A stretch of DNA of 64,000 bases from Adiantum capillus-veneris (taxonomy: Eukaryota; Streptophyta; Polypodiopsida; Polypodiales; Pteridaceae): positions 129,136,391 through 129,200,390 of the forward strand of contig CM043947.1 in NCBI GenBank assembly GCA_014529385.2. The letters are read 5' to 3'. Shown in pieces: positions 8,854 to 20,007 of this stretch. Under the pieces are notes generated by a model. That model was not told where the DNA came from. It made no database searches and saw nothing but the letters and a program-made list of their open reading frames with translations. Position 1 is the first letter of the stretch, and each line of letters begins with the position of its first letter. Both the position numbers and the translations under genes were made by a program.

Positions 8854-11800
8854 ACCTAAAATGGTTTTGAGAGATCCGGTAGTGTAAGCACAGGTTGAGA
8901 GATAAGCTTTTCGAAAGCATTGTTCTCCTTAGCAGACCATGTATACCTAACGCTTTTCTTTGTTAGGTCATGTAATGGTCCCACAATTTGTGAGAAATTT
9001 TCTATGAAGCGTCTATAGTATGCACACATACCTATGAAGCTTCTTAGTTCATGAAGATTCCTTGGTTTAGGCCATCCTTTTATTACCTCTAACTTGGATG
9101 GATCCATTTGGATGCCATCTTGACAGATAATGTGACCTAAATACTGAATCTCTTGCAAGAAAAATTCACTTTTCTTTCGATTAACATAAATTTTATTCTC
9201 TCTTAAAACTTGAAATATTACTTGGAGGTGTTGCTTGTGTTCCTCCAATGAATTAGAGTAGATGATAATATCATCAAAGAACTCTCCAGTGAAGGTTCGA
9301 TGAGGCCTGAACAGCTTCTCCATCAAGCGGTTGAATGTGGCTGGGGCATTGGTCAAGCCAAAAGGCATGACAATGTATTCATAAAGACCAAATGTAGTAC
9401 GAAATGCGGTCTTTACAATGTCTTGATCAACTATCCTTATTTGATGATAGCCACTTTTTAGGTCAACCCTACTGAAGTAGGTCGATCCTTGTAGCTTATT
9501 AAATAGGTCTTCTACCCATGGAATGTGAAACCTATTCTTGATAGTGATCCTATTTAGTGCTCTATAGTCGACACACATACGATATGTGCCGTCTTTCTTT
9601 TGCACTAATAGCACAGGTGAGCAAAATGGAGATGAGCTTGGCCTGACCATACCCTTCTCAACTAACTCATGCACTTGCCGCATAATCTCCTCTTGTTGAG
9701 CTTGAGAAACTCTATAAGGAGGTTTATTAGGCGGTGAACTTCCTGGAAGAAGTTCAATTGCATGGTCATCATTACCTCGTTTAGGAGGTAGCTCACAAGG
9801 GATGTCGTCAATAAAAACATCTTGAAACCCCTTGAGAAAATTGGATAACTCTAATTCATTTTGGTTGCTTTTATTTTCTTTTGCTAAAGCATTAGGTTCA
9901 TTTTGAGAGTCTTTAACAAAAATCATGTACACGGAAATAGAGCTCTTTATTGACTTGTTGAAAGCTGGTGTATGTACAATGGGGATGGTGTTACCCATTT
10001 CCTTAGCATCTATATACATGTCTTTTTCCCTGAACTTAAAGGAAATTCTCCTTTCGGGAAATTTAACATCGGCAGCCAGGTGGTCAAACCATGGTGCCCC
10101 TAGGATTACATCCTCATGCTTGAGAGGAGAGATAAAGAAGTCCTCTTTGTCCACATAGCCTTGGACATGAAGCCTCAATTTCCCGATTAAGGGAGTGACT
10201 GAAGCTTCTTGACCCTTGAAGGCACTGTCTGCGGGTAGGACATCTCCCATCTCGTAGGATTGTATTCCTAGCTTGGTGGCCAACTCTATAGATATAAAAT
10301 TGTGAGTAGAACCAGGGTCAAAGAGAATAAAAGCATCATGTTCTCTTACCTTTCCCCAAGCATGGCATAGAGGAGATCCTTTGTGGTGAGTTTGGTGAGT
10401 CTCCTCCTCTTGGATTTCAACCAAGGAAGCTCTAGGAGGATCTTGGCGGTTGTTCTTTTGGGGACAAGTGCGGTACGCATGCCCTTGTTCGCCGCACTTG
10501 AAACACCGGTTATCCTTACGATAACGCTCAAGCTCTTCAGGAGAGAGTTTATTCTTACCTTTGTAAACTCCCTTCTCTTTAGCTTTGTTGGAGTTGCCCT
10601 TAAGAGACTTTTGGACATTGTCCTTCCCCTTACGCTCATTGGAACCCTTGTTTTCCAGGGGCTTATTATTTCTTTTTGCCCCCGTTTGGAAATTGATTTG
10701 AGAGGCGACCATAGTGTGGTGTATTTCCGCCGATATGGTACATGGTCTTTGGGATTTGACATACTCCGCCATTTCTTCGGTTAAGCCCGCACAAAATTGT
10801 TGCTTTTGCTCTCCAAAATCAAACTTTTTGAAGACAGTGGCTTTGAGTTGTGGGTCCCAAAACTTGTCTACATATTTGTGGATAGATTCATTGGGAGAGA
10901 GCTTTAAGCTTCGCCATTTGGTGAGTACTTTGTCTTTGGCATCGGTGGCCAAAAACTGCTTCATAATGGAAGCTCTTAAAGCTTTCCATGTTCGTGGAGC
11001 TTCACCGTTGGCTCGTAGGCTAGACCACCATTGTCTGGTGGACTTTTGAAAGTGCATAGCTACATGGCGTAGCTTAGAGGACTCCGTCAAGCCCTCATCT
11101 CCAAACGCCGCATCGAATTGTTGGATAAAGGCCAAGACTTTGTCCGTAGCACCAAAGGTACCATCATAGGTAAGGAAAGAGATGCTCTTCCCTCCCTCTT
11201 TGAATTTCTTCAACTTGGACGACCTCTTCCATGCGGCATAGGATTTCCTATGGCCTCTTCTTTTTGATGGTTCAAAGGTTGCACCATCACTTTCTTCAGA
11301 AGGTGAAGAATTTGAAGAAGGTGGAGAAGAGGGTGACCTCTTTCTCACCTTTTTCTTGTCTTGATCTTTGTCGTCTTCACCATAGCTTTCATAAGAGGAA
11401 GAGGATGAAGAAGATGGAGAAGAGGGTGTCCTCTTTCTCGCCTTTTTCTTCTCTTGCTTTTTATCATCCCTCTTTGAATTATGGCGTGGAGAAGAGTGTG
11501 ATGGTCTTCTCCGCTTTGGTGGTGATGGAGAGCGTTTAGCCCGCCGTCTTTGTGGAGCCATCTCCGCCAAGGTGGCGGGAGACTCGCTTCTTTCTCGTTC
11601 CTTCGGTGGAGGCTCTTGAGTTCTCCTTTGGGAAGGAGATGCATCATCAAGAAGTAAATTCTTGAGCCCTTCATATGGATTCTCTTCTTCTTCCCGAATC
11701 GGAGAGAGACCTATTTTGGTAGTCTCAAAAGAAGGCTTCCTAGGTGTTCTCTCATCATGGTGATGAGCTTGGAGAATCCTGTGAGCACGGAGCTGCCGTT

Positions 11801-11951
11801 GCACTTCACTTTGGAGAGATGGATTGCCCATGGCTTGTTGAAGCCTAGAAACAAGATAGTTAACAAGCATTGAAGCATCATTAGTAGCTTTCTCATCAGC
11901 AAAATCAAAGTTATCAACATTAATTTCACTCTCTTTACTATTGTCAGCCAT
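8854..11951 (-). pseudogene. Gag-protease-reverse transcriptase ORF of element 2 (1031 aa)
   Basis: One long open frame from an ATG at 11951. Residues 1-120 are acidic to mixed. Residues about 125-235 are Ser/Arg/Lys-rich, with two copies of a K-x-R-K-R-[ST]-P-S-S-P unit. A gag domain follows (about 245-410). A CCHC zinc knuckle (CFKCGEQGHAYRTC) is at 483-496. The protease motif is D-P-G (Asp 545) within LFDPGSTHNFIS, not the usual D-[ST]-G. The RT shows YRMCVDYRALN, SRVDLKSGYHQIRI, MPFGLTNAPATFNRLM and FFDD at 891-894, then YLGHIICQDGIQMDP. It stops at the RT/RNase H border. Gag would form the particle, and the rest would be cleaved from a polyprotein. Counted as a pseudogene because Pol is truncated. 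Confidence 0.92.
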
Positions 11952-12352
11952 TCTAACAACTTTTAGGTGTAAACTTTTTAGGTGTACTTTGGCACTTCAA
12001 GCCCTAGTTGCTACTCCTCTGTACCCTTTAGAAAAAGCACTCAAGCTACTCTACCCGCGGCTCGAATACCATTAATTGCAAGGAATAGAAGAGAGGGTCT
12101 TTCGACACCAAAACAGCACCGGCTCCTGTCAAGCTTCTAATAGCTCAATAGTGGTTAAGCCGTAGGCAAGCCCCGTAGGACTCCACTATTAAGACCATAG
12201 CTCTCGCCGGTGATGCCCCGTTAACTCCACGAAGGCAGGCGCACTGCAAGGCTGAAAAATCCCTATTCTAGTTACTCACAGGCAATTAATAATACCAACC
12301 ATTTGAAGCTAGCTTGAGGACCTCCCTTCTTGAGCAAGAAAAGAGAAACCTT
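11952..12352 (-). other. 5' untranslated leader of element 2
   Basis: About 400 bases between the primer-binding site and the gag ATG. No conserved ORF. It may hold the packaging signal, which cannot be identified by eye. Confidence 0.6.
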
Positions 12353-12366
12353 GAGCTCTGATACCA
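12353..12366 (-). other. Primer-binding site of element 2 (initiator-Met tRNA type)
   Basis: On the minus strand this reads TGGTATCAGAGCTC, one base from the 5' LTR end. The first 12 bases are the standard plant initiator-Met tRNA complement. Confidence 0.92.
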
Positions 12367-12367
12367 A

Positions 12368-13957
12368 TGTAAAATTTAATGGCCTAATAACTTATGTGTA
12401 GCGGAAATTAGCATGAACATAGTGGGCATTTCATTATAATAGATTCCTAATGAGAATTACAAGAGTGCTTGGGTGGAGAGAGCAACAAAAAGCATAACAC
12501 CTAGTTAGATAGCATCGACAATACTTTCAAAAGAGAGAGAAATTAAGCTATTGACAACATTTGAGGACCGGATTTTCATGGAGCCGGTCCCCCCTCCAAA
12601 AGGCTTTGTATTATGGTTTCTCCCATCAAGACAGACATTGTACAATACAATTCTTTGTGTTCCTTCAAGACTAGCTAGTGCAATGAAGATGGAAACTTCA
12701 TGCACTAAGAAAAACACTTAACAAACACAACTTGAATTATCCCCGTTCTCAGACCCAAGACCTCACACACCTTCGAAGATGGTGAGAGCTAGCAGGGTAT
12801 GAGAGTAGATTGAGAGGAAGAAGGAGTATCTTACGAGAAAGATGTACATCTCCTCACATAATCACTCATATGTAGCATAGCTTAGCTTACTCATTATCTT
12901 GGTAGAGGAGATGAGCATGGATTGAAGCTTGGCTCTTGGTTGGATTTGCATCCACATGCCAAGAGAGTGTTGATGTAGGCTTCTATCTCACAAGCTTGGA
13001 GTAGGTGATGAGTTCTCCATTAAAGCTTGGGAAGAGATAGTCTTCTCTTTATTCACACATGAGCTTGTGTGAGTGTGTGTGTGATAATGCCTTGCAAAAA
13101 TCAGCCCCCTCTCTCTCTCTCTTGGGCGAGCCCTCTTGCTAATTGCTCTTGCTGAAGCCTCATTGGCCCTCCCCAAGTCAAGCCAATTACAATTAAGCAG
13201 CATAAGTGATAGCCTTTTGACATGTGTCCCCCTTTCCCCTTTTGTGAGAGCTTTAGGTAATTAAATAATTAAACTAAACTCTCATTGGACCCCTTTGTCT
13301 CTTGGCCAATAGGAATCAGGCAAGCCATGGGGCTCCTAAATGCTCATTGGACCCCTTGGGAGACTACCCAATAGTCTTCTAGGAGACTTAATTCTCATTG
13401 GTTTCTTTTATTAAATGTTTTTAAATTAATTAAACTAGATTTACTCTAGCTTAATTCTCATTGGTCCACTTCAAGGGTCATCCAATAGAAATTGGGCACA
13501 CCTTGTGGGCATCTGGCCTAGGGAGCTGACATGTGTCCCTCATTCCCTTTGTGTAAAGGGAGCCTGTGTGTGTGTGTGTGGATTTCTCTCTCATCCCCTA
13601 CCTTTAGGGCTCGCCCCCTCCCATGTAGGGATGTGCAAAGACTTTTAGGGCACACATAAAGCATCCAATTTTCCCTAGGGTTGACCTTTGGACACAACCT
13701 TTGAATTTTGGAACCTTAGCATTTTGGAAGTCTTAATGGGCTGAAACTTAGTGTCTTTTTAGCCCATTGTTGCACATGGCTCTTTTGCAGATGGCCCTCC
13801 CTTTGGATCCCTATTTTCCCTCCTTTGGATCCCTACTATGGCCGGTCTGCTAGCTTAACCAATATTCTAGCTTTTTCTCCCCTGGCCTTCCCCACATTAA
13901 ATGATCAGTTTAATATGAGAAAATCATTTAGGAGATTAGATATTGATTATTATGACA
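12368..13957 (-). repeat. 5' LTR of element 2
   Basis: 1590-bp copy of the LTR at 5083-6658, begins tgtaa and ends tgaca on the plus strand. Differs by about 1.4% in substitutions, an extra 14 bp near 13137, and short microsatellite length changes. It should contain the element promoter on the minus strand; no clear TATA box was picked out. Confidence 0.95.
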
Positions 13958-13962
13958 TTTTC
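13958..13962. other. Target site duplication (right) of element 2
   Basis: Pentamer ttttc identical to 5078-5082. Confidence 0.9.
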
Positions 13963-14071
13963 CCATGCATTTCCTCCATAAGCATCATAGAGCCACCCTA
14001 TATGGCTATGCATAGACACGTGCTTTATTCCCATGCACTCTGACACATGCTCGTCGCAGACGACTCACTTT

Positions 14072-14083
14072 AGGAAGGGGGGG
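14072..14083 (+). other. Polypurine tract, probably of element 1
   Basis: Reads aggaaggggggg. The same core (aggaagggggg) precedes the 3' LTR of element 7 and recurs inside it. Its position after the displaced 3' end of element 1 suggests that it belongs to that element. Confidence 0.55.
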
Positions 14084-14250
14084 AAAGCGGTTGGAGTACC
14101 ACTTGTATATACCATTACTATCATCCTATTTCTTTTCTTTTCTTTTCTTTCTCGTTTCCTTAAAAACACAAGTTTTCGGAGCCCGACAGACTCTTAGTTG
14201 GCATAATCATGAGCCATACCATCACGATCTAATACCGGAATAAGAGTATG

Positions 14251-14257
14251 TATATAA
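14251..14257 (+). promoter_or_regulatory. TATA-like box
   Basis: TATATAA, 170 bp after the polypurine tract and 1.7 kb before the coiled-coil ORF. Element 7 has a similar polypurine tract and TATA box pair at 49046 and 49138. No transcript evidence. Confidence 0.35.
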
Positions 14258-14619
14258 GGGAGGTGACACTAATTTTGGCTAATTTTGGCCGACTAATAAT
14301 CATTGTAAATAATTTTCTTTTACAAAAACACAAAAAATGACAGGTAATCAACAAAAAATTGATAAGTCGAGCCAGGAAAGTCAGAATTGACTTTTGGACA
14401 GGTATGATCATTAACCTTGCAAGAGCATGTGTGTGTGACCCATACTGCATCAACAATACCAAAACAACAAATCAAAGCAGTACAAGGTCACAAAATCGGC
14501 AAACTCTCAGGGCCAATGTGGGAGTCCAAAACTCATCAAAAACAAGAAAAATTTCATCAGTAGACCCCAAATACCTGGCAGAATCAGCCAAACTAAGAAC
14601 AATGGAAAAAGGTTCTGGA

Positions 14620-15742
14620 ACATGGATCGCAATCCATGTTCCCAAAACCCTAAAATCAAGGAAACTCCTACAGGAGCAACTATAGAGGCCCAGGAACAAA
14701 ACCCCATGACTGTTTTTGCAAAGTGCTTCCCAACATGGATCGCGATCCATGTACCTTTTTGCAAAAATCGAGATCAAAGAGGTTCACTAGCTAGACAATG
14801 TACCAATAGTCCTGGGGTTGCAAAATGATCACAAACAATGCTCTAAAGATCATCAGGTCCACGTGGATTGCTACAGTCAGTTTGTAAATGGTCTTTTGGT
14901 CAAAAGTACTGCTAAAGTAATTTGAAAAAACTTCAAACTTTCCTCAAAGTCTATCAACAAGCAATGGTAACCTAAGAAGGGTGATGGGATCAAAACCAAG
15001 CAAAAGTATACTTGCAAAATGGTGAAACTTGCAAGATTGAGTTTGCCTTCCCAAAAGACTTCAAAGTCTGAGGAAACTTACCAAGGAACCAAGCAAAGCT
15101 ATGAACTATAGACCTCAACCATCAGAAATCAATGCAAGGAGAGATTGTAGGCAAAGCATGACTCCAAAAGCGGTGGCCAGAAACAGATTTGGTCAAAACA
15201 GAAAAAATATGGCCATAAACTAAGAAATGGGACAAAACTATGGAATAACATGTCCAAAGTTGAAAACATTTCACCAGTGTACTAGGAAAACCTATAGGAA
15301 CCAATGTGCACAAAAATTATGTTCAAATGCTTCCCAACATGGATCGCGATCCATGTACCTTTTGAGCCAAAATAAGTAAAATCCATGCCATTTGATTCAG
15401 GATGATCAAGAAATCCAAGCCATGAAGTGTCAAGCCATTTGAATCTTAAAAATCCACTTCCAAAAGCCAAAATCTCTGAATCTGTACTTGATTTTCAAAT
15501 TTTAGCCCAAGTGTCAAACCATTGATTCAAATCCCAAATTTTTTGGACCAAGTCATACTCAAGATGAACCTTACCAGATGGTATTAGCATTTTTCCAAAA
15601 TCTTGCCCAACATGGATCGTGGTCCATGTACATTTAGCTCTAAATCCAAAGAAGATTTCTCAGTAGCATCCCCTTATGCCCAGGGACAACTTCCCAAAGT
15701 TAAAATTTCAAAATGTTTCCCAACATGGATCGCGATCCATGT
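14620..15742. repeat. Five dispersed copies of a 20-bp palindrome
   Basis: The perfect form is ACATGGATCGCGATCCATGT, which equals its own reverse complement. Perfect copies: 14733-14752, 15337-15356 and 15723-15742. One-mismatch copy: 14620-14639. Two-mismatch copy: 15610-15629. Three copies share flanks (cttccca or tttccca before; tacctttt or ttcctttt after), so the repeated unit is about 35-38 bp. Spacing is irregular (113, 604, 273 and 113 bp). Confidence 0.93.
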
Positions 15743-15939
15743 TCCTTTTTGCCAAAATCTATCTGTTTCATTACAGCTTTGTGCCTATAGTAATCCTAGG
15801 TGCACTGGTGAAATTTGGTCAAATTTGGAGTAGTTTTGATAGAGTTAAGCTCACTTTTTTGTTTTATGGTCAAGTTTACACTTTTCGACAACTTTGATCA
15901 TTGGCTAAAATCTGATTTCACTTGCAATTTGGCAACAGG

Positions 15940-17170
15940 ATGCCTAGAAGGAAAGCACAAAAGGAGTGGCATGTGGCACCCTTACAGATAACCGGCATAT
16001 CATCAAATGAGAAAGCTCACCTCACAGAACAAGTACTTGAAGCAATTCCGACAAATATTTTCATAGTAAGGTTCCAAGCCGCAGACGGAGAAATTGTAAA
16101 GGCAACCATCTTTCCCCAGGAAATGTGGACTTTGCACCAGAATCCAGAAGTGCAAGCAGGGCTCGGGTGTTTATAGCTCGACAATTTCTTGAGACTATCT
16201 CCTTGGGGAACGGATTTCAAACGGTCTCATCAGCTCGTAAGCACAATTCAGTACAATGGGGAAGCTACACTGACAGAGAAGGACAGGGCAACCGTTAAAG
16301 TAAAACTTACAGTGGAAATCATAAATGAAGCCCTCCATCTGCCGCAAGGGACACACAACCTCTTGCAGAAAACAAAGGCAATCGACAATGATAAGGCATT
16401 TTTGAAGCAACGGGGTCACAAGCTGACATACTAGGACCTGATCTACTCAGAAACGAAACTGCCCTTGCGTCTTATATCCCAGCATTTCAAGGTACAGAAG
16501 CCACCCAGATACACTGAACCCTTGTTGCATATGGCAGTGGTGATGGCGATGGGATTGGTTGAAGGTAGGGTGGTCAGTTGTGACTTTGGCAACTACCTCC
16601 TTCACACGATTGTGGAAGCAAACTTAAACGGCATCCAACGAAGTAAAGCTTACATGAACGGAGGACCCATGCTCACACAAATAGCTTATCAAGCATTGGG
16701 CATGATTGATGATCTACCACTTCCCAAGTGCAAATTAACCTAATCCATAGATCCAAAAGAGCCGTGAGACCAGTGGCAGGGCCTTCTACAAGACCAAATC
16801 TTGGAGTCAAACAAACCAGACAAAGTGCGCCTTTAAGGGATTCGGACAGTGAGAAAATAGATTCGGATGCTCACAGCAGCCAAGAGGAGGGATCCAACCC
16901 ACGGGATACTCCTTCGGAATACCAGTCTTCGGAGGAAGAGAAGGATACCCCTTACACCCTGGGATATACTCGATTAACGAAAAAGGCTACACATTTGGCA
17001 GAAGCTATCCCCATCACTCATGCCAGAAGAACAATGGAAGAGGCACAGGCATTGAGGGAGAAGCTTGGCCAAAAAAAGAAAGATCATTAGCAAACCCAAG
17101 AGACGGAAGCGGATGACGAGAAAGAAGATGATGAAGTCGAGGATGATCCTCTAATACACAGGCAGTCTAG
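15940..17170 (+). pseudogene. N-terminal half of a retroelement-like ORF of unknown function (element 3)
   Basis: Starts with ATG at 15940 (MPRRKAQKEWHV). Stops at 16174 and 16432 are in the same frame, so residues run on to about 16740, then the frame changes. Notable stretches: EALHLPQGTHNLLQKT, LPLRLISQHFKVQKPPRY, HMAVVMAMGLVEGRVV, PMLTQIAYQALGMIDDLPLPK. The pattern of a globular domain followed by an acidic Ser-rich linker (16800-16960) recalls the ORF1-type or 'putative plant transposon' proteins of Athila-like elements, but I cannot assign it firmly. No zinc knuckle or protease is seen. It could instead be a decayed host gene. Confidence 0.5.
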
Positions 17171-19256
17171 GCCTTGGAAAAAATCAAGCAACAAAAGAGA
17201 AAGGAAGCTGAAGAAAAACGAGAAATTGCCAGTGCCATGCGGCAAAGAATTCACAATGAGCTCAAACGAAAGATGGAACAGAGACAGCAAGAAGAATCAA
17301 AGAAGCAACGCGTCAATGATTTAGAATCATTTGACGAATCTGCAAAAATCAAAGAGGAGAAAAGTCTCTCGCAAGGTGAGGAGCAACACGAGAGACAAGA
17401 AGAACAAGACCAAGACCTCAGTTCGCCCAAGAATGCTGAGACAGTTTCGGAGAGGTCAGAACAAGAAAAAAAGGAAAGTGCAGGACAGTCGAAGCAAAAA
17501 GCCGACGAAAAGCAAACGGAACAGCAAGGCAATCAACAAACAGAGTCACAGATGCAGCCTGCCACGACCTTTGACGCAAGAGAGGGTTTAAAACAAAAGG
17601 AAAAGCAACCTGAAGTGGTCGAGCATTCAGGTCAGCAGGGGCCAAGAACACAAAGCACTCAAGCGGCCATAAAAGAAGGAGTTGAGATGGTTAGCTCTTT
17701 TGATATTGACTGTCACCTAGAGCAGATTAAACTGCAATTTCAATGTCAAAGAGCTCTTTATAACCTCAAGAAGTTGGAATTGGAAGATAACAAAAAAGAG
17801 GTAGCTAGAACAGCATCAGAATCCGAGCAATTGATGCAACAAATAAAGGCACTAAAGAACGCGCAAGTCCAGGCGCAATCGGAGTTGCAGAGAGAAAGAC
17901 AAAATGCAAGCTACTATTATAAAGAAGTGCAGCAATTCCATGAGGTGAACTCGGCTCTACAGATCAAACAACGCCTCAAGGAGGAGCTAACCAGGGAAAA
18001 GGAGAAAAATGAGAAGCTACAAGGCTCATACGCCGTGGTTAGTAGGTCTCTCACTCAACTCTTGGCAATAAAGGAGATACCCTCCTCTTCGACTATGCCG
18101 GCATGCTCTACTTCCTGAGCCAGGAGATCAAGGAGTTAAAAGAAGCCCTAAAACAAGAAAAATATGATAGACAGATCATGACAGCAGGTCATAGGGCCCT
18201 GCAACAACAGGCAAAAGATGAGGAAATTAAAGACTTGAAAAAGCAGCTGGCTGAGGCAAGAAAATAAGTAGAGGATCTGAAAGCCAATCAGACAAAGGAT
18301 CAGCCGGACACCGAAGAATTTGAGCAGGGAGATAGATCAGATCACTTTGAGTTTGAAACTCGACAAATGGAGATAGCAACTACAAGCACTGGAAAAGGCA
18401 CTCAAGAGTCTGCAAATCCAACCACGACATCCACCTCGAAGTCGGCCAAAGATGAAATTCAACGTTGGATCTCAGAAGTCAAAGACCCATCGCACAAGGC
18501 ATATCTGTAATATGAATTGAAAGTGTTGGAATCAACTGCCCTCCTCATGATCACTCGAGATGAGGTTGTAAAAAATTTTGGGCACGAAATGATCGCTCTA
18601 TCGTTGATGTAGCAAGAGGTTCGATTATGGCAGCAAAAGATGCTCCCAGAAATTGAACCAAACAGCAGAGGGGATTACAGAGACGTCCCAATTACAGCTC
18701 TTCATATTGAAACATTCCTTGAAAATCAACCCCTCTAGAGAAAGAAATGGTTTGATCAACGATCGACTGACGAAACATATTACAGGAATGTGTCCCAACA
18801 TCTCAGGATCGACCCCACTTACTGTCCAATTAACAGGCAGTGATCCTGGGACAGTTTTTACAGTTGGAAAAGCAAAAGACCGGCAGTGTTGAACTACCTT
18901 GTCATAAACAAGCCAATCAATAACAACCCCCCATCAGAGCATTACATGGTACAAACTCTCAAAGGAGTCATCAATATGATGAAGGAGATCCCATATCTCG
19001 CTTGCCATATGCTGGTAAAGATTGCCAAAATGCTCATCACGTGCATTACAGCCTTCAGAGACATTGAAAGGGCAGAGCATCCATGGCAGGTATTTGTCGT
19101 GGGCACGCGGGGCATCTGTTGGAACATGGAGACAGAAATCCCCAACAAAAATATCATGGGATTATATGCAAGAGTCATGTTTCTGCCATCTCAATACATG
19201 CAAACCTTCGAAGAAGCTTTCATGACAGGTTTCTTCAAAGTGGACTCTTCCATATT
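17171..19256 (+). pseudogene. C-terminal coiled-coil half of the element 3 ORF
   Basis: The open part (17174-18118, 314 residues) is very rich in Glu, Lys, Gln and Arg. From about residue 180 (HLEQIKLQFQCQRALYNLKK) it has the heptad-like pattern of a long coiled coil. Coding continues in other frames: LSQEIKELKEALKQEKYDR (about 18110-18170), LKKQLAEARK before a TAA at 18267, and a globular stretch from 18886 (NYLVINKPINNNPPSEHYM, LKGVINMMKEIPYLA, HPWQVFVVGTRGICW). It ends near 19256, where the direct repeat bordering element 4 begins. A coiled coil suggests self-association; no enzyme motif is seen. Confidence 0.5.
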
Positions 19257-19257
19257 C

Positions 19258-19505
19258 AATCCAAATTCGAGTACTGGTGCAATTTGTCGAGATGGTCAGA
19301 ACTAAACGGATCGGGTGACCCAAAAACTTACTATTTTAAGATTTTTTTCACAAAAACTATTTTATTTCATTTTTGAAAGCTCTATAAGATTCTAAACATC
19401 ATGGCACCGACAAATTTAGGGAAATTGCCAAAAATAGCAACTTTTTGCAGTAAGGTTATTTTGTGATATAAGGGTGCTCTTTAGCTCGGGGTCAGAGATC
19501 TTACA
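19258..19505 (-). repeat. Left copy of a 250-bp diverged direct repeat, probable 3' LTR part of element 4
   Basis: Matches 27121-27365 in the same orientation over about 248 bp at roughly 90% by eye. On the minus strand it starts TGTAAGATCTC directly after a purine run (gggagg), as a 3' LTR should start after its PPT. The other end is not a clear LTR terminus: left of 19258 the two copies stop matching. Confidence 0.55.
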
Positions 19506-19539
19506 ACCTCCCGAACGTGAAAAATTTGAGATGTCCTCA

Positions 19540-19860
19540 TCTCAAGAATTTATTAGGATAATAATTTATGAGCGTTGGTTCGTCCTCCCAAGTAGCGTCT
19601 TCTTCAGGGTAATATTTTCACTTCACAAGGTGCTCGATAATTGTCTTGTTTCGTAGCTTGCATTCTCTTGATTCAAGGACGTAATCAGGTTGAAGTTCGA
19701 GAACTTCTTGTGTTGACATAACTGTCTGATCTGAGTCCAAGAGTTGATCGGGGTTAGGAATGTAGGGTGTGAGTAGGGTGACGTGAAATACAGCGTGAAC
19801 CTTTACGTTTGTGGGTAACTTAAGCTTGTAGGCCTGGTCACTCACAATTTTAGTGATCTC
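19540..19860 (-). pseudogene. Integrase tail and chromodomain of element 4
   Basis: Minus strand: AYKLKLPTNVKVHAVFHVTL, then LTPYIPNPDQL, PDYVLESRECKLRNKTI, IEHLVK. Then a TGA where the conserved Trp would be, and YYPEEDATWEDEPTL. This is the chromodomain core with its Trp codon lost to a stop. Confidence 0.82.
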
Positions 19861-20007
19861 GAAAGGTCCACAATATCTCGGGCTTAGTTTCTTGTACCTT
19901 CCTAATGATAAGTTGCTTTTCTTCGGTTGGACTCATAAAAAAACTTTTTCTCCTTCCTTGAAGGTCCGTTTTGATTGATTCTTATCTGCGTAATGCTTTT
20001 GTCTATC

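Larger units (their letters stand above)
5083..13957 (-). mobile_element. Element 2: full-length Ty3/gypsy chromovirus, 8.9 kb, inactivated
   Basis: Complete structure on the minus strand: 5' LTR at the right (12368-13957), tRNA-iMet-type PBS (12353-12366), gag-protease-RT-RNase H-integrase-chromodomain, PPT (6661-6672) and 3' LTR at the left (5083-6658). LTRs begin tg and end ca and are flanked by ttttc on both sides. By eye the LTRs differ at roughly 22 of 1570 compared bases, plus a few indels. The coding part is almost one frame: two in-frame stops, one frameshift and one further stop inactivate it. This is a fairly young insertion into the older element 1. Confidence 0.95.
13963..15939 (+). 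other. Leader-like region between element 2 and the coiled-coil ORF
   Basis: No convincing gene. It holds a polypurine tract (14072-14083), a short (ttttc) pentanucleotide run near 14131-14155, a TATA-like box (14251-14257) and five copies of a 20-bp palindrome (14620-15742). The start (13963-14070) is the displaced continuation of element 1. The rest may be the 3' part of element 1, or the LTR or leader of another element; no primer-binding site was found to decide. Confidence 0.6.

Noticed and set aside
10346-10784. ORFs overlapping the gag of element 2 on either strand
   Set aside because: Shadows of the 1031-residue frame, which has clear motifs.
14620-15742. CRISPR-like array
   Set aside because: Repeats are irregularly spaced (113-604 bp), lie in plant DNA and no cas genes are present. 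Treated as dispersed palindromes.
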